Source of the DNA: an uncultured Dorea sp.
GTDB taxonomy: Bacteria > Bacillota > Clostridia > Lachnospirales > Lachnospiraceae
Reading direction: 5' to 3'
DNA length: 64,000 nt
Assembly (NCBI GenBank): GCA_910586965.1
Contig: CAJUMF010000014.1
Location: forward strand, 29,047-93,046
The notes under the pieces are model-generated. The model searched no databases. It was not told the origin of the DNA and was given only the letters and a program-made list of their open reading frames with translations. This document shows positions 60,936-64,000 of this stretch, piece after piece (position 1 is the stretch's first letter; every line of letters starts with the position of its first letter). The translations under genes and the position numbers were made by a program.

Positions 60936-61359
60936 GACTGCTCCTCCATATCATAGAATATTCCTTCTCCCCCGTATCCTCATCTATACCCTCGCCCTGA
61001 ATCACAAAATCCTCCCTCCGGTAAAACCGTACCGCCCGCTCATTCTTCTGATATACGTTCAGGCAAAGCTGCGGCCTTATGCCTTTCACATAATCCAAAA
61101 GACACTTTCCGATGCCGCAGGAACGCATGCCGCTCTTCACAAAGATTCCAGCAATATAATCGCCATTCAGACCGACAAACCCCTGTATCTCTTCTCCTGT
61201 CTTGTAAACATACACTTCCGCCTGCCCGAGCTGCTCCCTTACGGTCTCGAAATTATCTTTCCAATACCCGGCCCGAATAAATCCATGCGCCTCCAGATTG
61301 GCGCAAAGCCAGATGTCCGCCACCTTGTCTGCATCCTCTTTCTGCTGCCTTCTGATCAT
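60928..61359 (-). CDS. GNAT N-acetyltransferase
   Basis: A 143-residue acetyltransferase with IAGIFVKSGMRSCGIGKCLL (CoA loop) and LNVYQKNERAVRFYRREDFV, typical of the YjaB/PhnO-like group. The ATG at 61359 has GAAGGGAG upstream. Confidence 0.9.
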   Translation of the reverse strand: MIRRQQKEDADKVADIWLCANLEAHGFIRAGYWKDNFETVREQLGQAEVYVYKTGEEIQGFVGLNGDYIAGIFVKSGMRSCGIGKCLLDYVKGIRPQLCLNVYQKNERAVRFYRREDFVIQGEGIDEDTGEKEYSMIWRSSRE

Positions 61360-61419
61360 CTTATACTCCCTTCTGTCACACAATGCTATACAGCCGTTGC
61401 AAATATCTATTGCCGCGTA

Positions 61420-62487
61420 TCATTTGTCATAAATTTCCAGCGCCCCGCGGTAGATGGACACCATAGACATATCCTGTACCTTCTTCCCAACATCCTCTAT
61501 GCCATACCGCAACAGAAAATAGTCCATATCATGAAGGATAAAATATGCCTGTTTTACATATGCCGCATCATGGGTTTCCTTTGCCTGGCGGATATTTTCA
61601 GCCAGATTCTCAAAATCCGATTTCAGCAGGTCATTTTTAAGAGTTCCTTCCAGCTCTTTTATCAGCTTTATCAAATCCTCCGCGTCATACTCGTTGTCCA
61701 CTACGACACGCTCCCCGTATTTTTCTGCGTATTCTTCAAAAGACATGCCGGAAGACTCGTCATATTCCTTTCCGTCCGAAAATGCCCACCCGGTCTGGAT
61801 CTCGCCTTTTTGCTCCAGAAGGTTCCAATACAAGTCCTCCGGGTCAGACAGTCTGTCAAAGAGATTACCGTTCACCCATTCCCTCTCCAGGCACTCATTG
61901 GCCGCTTTCACCTTATCCGTCAAATCTTTCTTCTCAGCATCCGTCATGCCCGCTAAGGCTTTCTCCCGCATGGCAAGCACTTCTTCCTTCGAGGGCGCTG
62001 TCATCTCTTCCATCTTAAAAACCGTCCGGTCAGCCAGAACCTTTTTGTAATCATCCGCGCCTGACAGCACAATCTCGGAAGAACCGTCCTGCATAAATCT
62101 CAGCGTATCTTTATCTTCAATCTCAAACAGCAGTTTTTTCTCCCCGTCTGCGGAAACAGCCGTCAAAACGCCGCCCTCAATGCTAAAGCTGCCCTCCGTA
62201 TGGGCAGATGCCAACGATGACAGCATATCGTTCACAAAGACAAATGCAGAGTCAGCCCCATTAAGCTCCATCATAGATGCCACCGCAGTCGTATCATCAT
62301 CCGGTATTGACAAATAAGATTTTGTTTCGTCCCCTATAAAATCTGCCGCTGCACTGCGCTCATCACTTTTTTCTTCCTGTTCTGTGGCTGTTTCGGCATT
62401 CTTCCCGTTCCCATCCTCTTTCGCACAACCCGCAGCTACCGACAGCGCCACAGCAAAACAACATGCAATTATTATTTTTCTCTTCAT
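61420..62487 (-). CDS. Lipoprotein of unknown function
   Basis: A 355-residue secreted lipoprotein. From ATG 62487 a signal peptide MKRKIIIACCFAVALSVAAG ends at the lipobox Cys, followed by an acidic linker. A beta-rich segment (~80-160) and a long helical C-terminus (DAEDLIKLIKELEGTLKNDL) follow. Start chosen for GAGGGCAGAAT. Family not recognised. Confidence 0.7.
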   Translation of the reverse strand: MKRKIIIACCFAVALSVAAGCAKEDGNGKNAETATEQEEKSDERSAAADFIGDETKSYLSIPDDDTTAVASMMELNGADSAFVFVNDMLSSLASAHTEGSFSIEGGVLTAVSADGEKKLLFEIEDKDTLRFMQDGSSEIVLSGADDYKKVLADRTVFKMEEMTAPSKEEVLAMREKALAGMTDAEKKDLTDKVKAANECLEREWVNGNLFDRLSDPEDLYWNLLEQKGEIQTGWAFSDGKEYDESSGMSFEEYAEKYGERVVVDNEYDAEDLIKLIKELEGTLKNDLLKSDFENLAENIRQAKETHDAAYVKQAYFILHDMDYFLLRYGIEDVGKKVQDMSMVSIYRGALEIYDK

Positions 62488-62640
62488 ATTCTGCCCTCTT
62501 TCATCAAAAATGCCATCTGTACAAAATGATTGTACCATCTTAACCAGTTCTTGTCACTTTCATTTTAATGTAGAGCATTTTATCTCACAAGTCCCAATTC
62601 CGCATGAAAATATTTGAGAGTACTAAACTTGTATCTTCTG

Positions 62641-62979
62641 TCATACTCCCTTGGGTTCAATACCGCTTTTCCAATACAGTGCATAATATAATCTTCCAAA
62701 AATATAACCCTCATCTTTAATTATAATCATCTTGGTAAAGTCGAGCCCCGAACGGTGTTCTTTTGATCTTTTAGAATTTTTAAAATGATATGCATACTTA
62801 TGCCGAATTTCCGTGCGATACGGAATACATATAAAAAAATCGTAATGCGTTTCAATTAGCAGACAGCTATACCCGCGTCTCTTTTTTCCCATCATCTCAG
62901 GATACTCTGATGCAGGGTAGCTGTCAAAAAATTTTTCTGTCAGGCGCAACACCTGATAATCATATACAGGTACATCCAA
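62641..62979 (-). CDS. Type III toxin, TenpN-like endoribonuclease
   Basis: A 112-residue protein: YQVLRLTEKFFDSYPASEYP, RRGYSCLLIETHYDFFICIP, HKYAYHF, SGLDFTKMIIIKDEGYI. This matches the TenpN pattern (the IPxR...HKY and SGLDF segments). The TTG at 62979 has AAAGGAGG seven bases upstream. Directly upstream are a strong terminator and two 52-nt repeats, the expected antitoxin RNA. It should be an RNase inhibited by that RNA. Shorter than the other two toxins, which fits TenpN. Confidence 0.87.
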   Translation of the reverse strand: MDVPVYDYQVLRLTEKFFDSYPASEYPEMMGKKRRGYSCLLIETHYDFFICIPYRTEIRHKYAYHFKNSKRSKEHRSGLDFTKMIIIKDEGYIFGRLYYALYWKSGIEPKGV

Positions 62980-62998
62980 TCACATTCCTCCTTTGTTT

Positions 62999-63159
62999 AA
63001 AACGGGAGGTGCTTTTCACCTCCCGTACACTCTTCACCCGGTCATCTTTATTTTTCCAACGAGTCAGAACCGCCACTCGTTCTCTTCGCCCGGTCATCTT
63101 TATTTTTCCAACGAGTCAGAACCGCCACTCGTTCTCTTCAGGAAATCACTGACTTCCTG
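62999..63159 (-). ncRNA. Type III antitoxin RNA (TenpI-like), two 52-nt repeats plus terminator
   Basis: Units at 63030-63081 and 63082-63133 (one difference) with a 7-nt partial at 63134-63140. The terminator CGGGAGGTG/CACCTCCCG (63003-63025) is followed by TTTT. The RNA begins with a hairpin CAGGAA/TTCCTG (63139-63159). The minus-strand -10 is TGATATAAT (extended -10, 63166-63171). Confidence 0.92.
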
Positions 63160-63165
63160 TTATTT

Positions 63166-63173
63166 ATTATATC
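63166..63173 (-). promoter_or_regulatory. Extended -10 promoter of the TenpI-like RNA
   Basis: Minus strand TGA-TATAAT; no good -35 at 17 bp, but the TG extension compensates. The start would fall at about 63159. Confidence 0.6.
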
Positions 63174-63232
63174 ATTCTCTCCGAAAAAATCCATCTCAAA
63201 TTTCTTAAATATTTTTTACAAGCTATGAACCT

Positions 63233-63285
63233 AAAGCTGCTCCAGCACATTCTTGATGAACTTTTCGTCGTCTTTCAGCGTCTAG
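63233..63285 (-). pseudogene. C-terminal coding fragment
   Basis: The minus strand encodes TLKDDEKFIKNVLEQL and a stop, with an amphipathic-helix look, but no gene body precedes it. It is probably the 3' remnant of a deleted gene. Low certainty. Confidence 0.3.
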
Positions 63286-63309
63286 TCAAGATTCCTTTCT
63301 CTAATTATT

Positions 63310-63915
63310 CTAACTTTCATCCGGCTGCTGCCCGTCATGCGCTTTCCACTGACATTCCATCAGCTCCATCTCGGAAAACACCGCCTTAAATGACGATTCC
63401 TCCGGCGAGCAGGCATAGATGCCAAACCGTACCTTTCCCCTGCCGCTATGCATATGGCAGATACGCATCTGCTGAAATGCTTTTCCGTCTGACGAACATT
63501 CGATGCAGTAGTCGTCTTCTCTCCGGCTGAGCCTGTACCACATAGATTTCACCGAAGAATCTATCACTGTCGTCGCCCAGTCCGAGTACCCCTGATTGGT
63601 GACAACGCTCCCCAAATGCTGAAATTCCTCATTCTCATACTCTACAGAGCCTTTCAGCCAGTTCTCGCTGTCCAGATACATGACAACCCCGCACTGGTCA
63701 AACCGATGACAGCTCTCTTCAAATTCCGTCTTCACCACAAAGCTGAAATACTTTTCCTCCGTTTCCATCTGAAAAACCGGAGCATTATCATTCCGGAAAT
63801 GGTAATAAGTCCTCTGCCACAAGTCCGTATGCGGCTTGGTGACAACCTCTATCCGCTCCCCCTTTATCTCACAGCTCTTTGGCTCCCTTGTCCATGCAAA
63901 TCCTGTCAAATCCAT
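63310..63915 (-). CDS. DUF1349 concanavalin-like protein
   Basis: A 201-residue jelly-roll protein with DLTGFAWTREPKSCEIKGER, YSDWATTVIDSSVKSMWYRL and SREDDYCIECSSDGKAFQQM, the DUF1349 (regulation-of-enolase-like) family. The ATG at 63915 follows AGGAGGAG. No signal peptide is seen. Often involved in carbohydrate-related functions, but unproven. Confidence 0.9.
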   Translation of the reverse strand: MDLTGFAWTREPKSCEIKGERIEVVTKPHTDLWQRTYYHFRNDNAPVFQMETEEKYFSFVVKTEFEESCHRFDQCGVVMYLDSENWLKGSVEYENEEFQHLGSVVTNQGYSDWATTVIDSSVKSMWYRLSRREDDYCIECSSDGKAFQQMRICHMHSGRGKVRFGIYACSPEESSFKAVFSEMELMECQWKAHDGQQPDES

Positions 63916-63946
63916 CTTCTTCTCCTCCTGCAGCTTCATCTTTCCA

Positions 63947-64000
63947 ATCGGGTAGGAGGCTACCCATTAATTGAGTAGCCGACCTCCCACACCACTGTAC
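63947..64000 (-). mobile_element. 3' end of a group II intron (domain VI and part of V), runs off right edge
   Basis: Minus strand: GTACAGTGGTGTGGGAGG... The stem GGCTAC/GTAGCC and GGGAGG/CCT-A-CCC, with a single bulged A seven bases from the end, is the classic domain VI branch-point helix. The intron would end with ...CCCGAT at 63947, an AY end. The body and reverse-transcriptase gene lie beyond the right edge. It sits 32 bp upstream of the DUF1349 start. Confidence 0.75.

Noticed and set aside
60922..61956. 344-codon plus-strand open frame
   Set aside because: Antisense to a GNAT gene and the lipoprotein gene, with basic low-information sequence.
23000..64000. Integron cassette array
   Set aside because: Strand bias and gene content fit, but I found no integrase gene and no recurring attC-like imperfect palindromes between genes.

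Overview
The window reads as chromosome of a strictly anaerobic, amino-acid-fermenting Clostridia, most likely Lachnospiraceae. The reasons are the selenium-dependent D-proline reductase genes (prdC, prdA, and prdF on the other strand), a complete selenocysteine apparatus including a selenocysteine tRNA, rubredoxin, a ferredoxin-domain aldo/keto reductase, strong AAGGAGG-type ribosome binding sites and TTGACA/TATAAT-type promoters. Species is not determined.

Core left part (1-23 kb). prdC and the start of prdA run leftward off the window. A tRNA-Sec and proline racemase prdF lie just upstream, followed by a TetR regulator. Positions 4455-11903 form a leftward selenium operon: yedF, selD (itself a selenoprotein with an in-frame UGA), selA, selB, a LysR regulator, a cysteine-desulfurase-like enzyme and a DUF3343 putative Se/S carrier. 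Together with the tRNA-Sec these genes would supply the selenocysteine needed by the proline reductase subunit encoded beyond the left edge. Next come a PHP phosphoesterase and a carbohydrate operon (ABC binding protein, two permeases, GH31 glycosidase), divergent from a LacI regulator; both promoters carry matching palindromic operators. A short ORF, rubredoxin, an rRNA-type methyltransferase, a YfcE phosphodiesterase and the aldo/keto reductase complete this part.

Accessory right part (23-64 kb). Nearly every gene is on the minus strand, small, and preceded by its own ribosome binding site. The set is typical of variable genome content: many GNAT acetyltransferases, XRE regulators, VanZ and CPBP membrane proteins, nucleotidyltransferases, EamA transporters, several type II toxin-antitoxin pairs (RelB/PIN, Phd/ParE, RelB with a broken RelE), a RloA/RloB (AbiL-like) phage-defence pair and a two-component system. 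Three complete type III (protein-RNA) toxin-antitoxin loci lie within about 14.5 kb: CptIN-like near 49 kb, ToxIN/AbiQ-like near 53 kb and TenpIN-like near 63 kb. Each shows the full layout of promoter, two tandem RNA repeats (45, 38 and 52 nt), intrinsic terminator and toxin ORF.

This accessory part also shows unusual decay. At least eight genes have lost an internal block, or two partial genes have been joined (DUF4846, HAD, nucleotidyltransferase, PIN, response-regulator/VanZ, XRE, P-loop/XRE, and a DUF3788/methyltransferase duplicate). A palindromic repeat is inserted in frame in a VanZ gene, and a 208-bp MITE-like element has inverted ends and a probable 9-bp target duplication. The right edge enters the 3' end of a group II intron on the minus strand.
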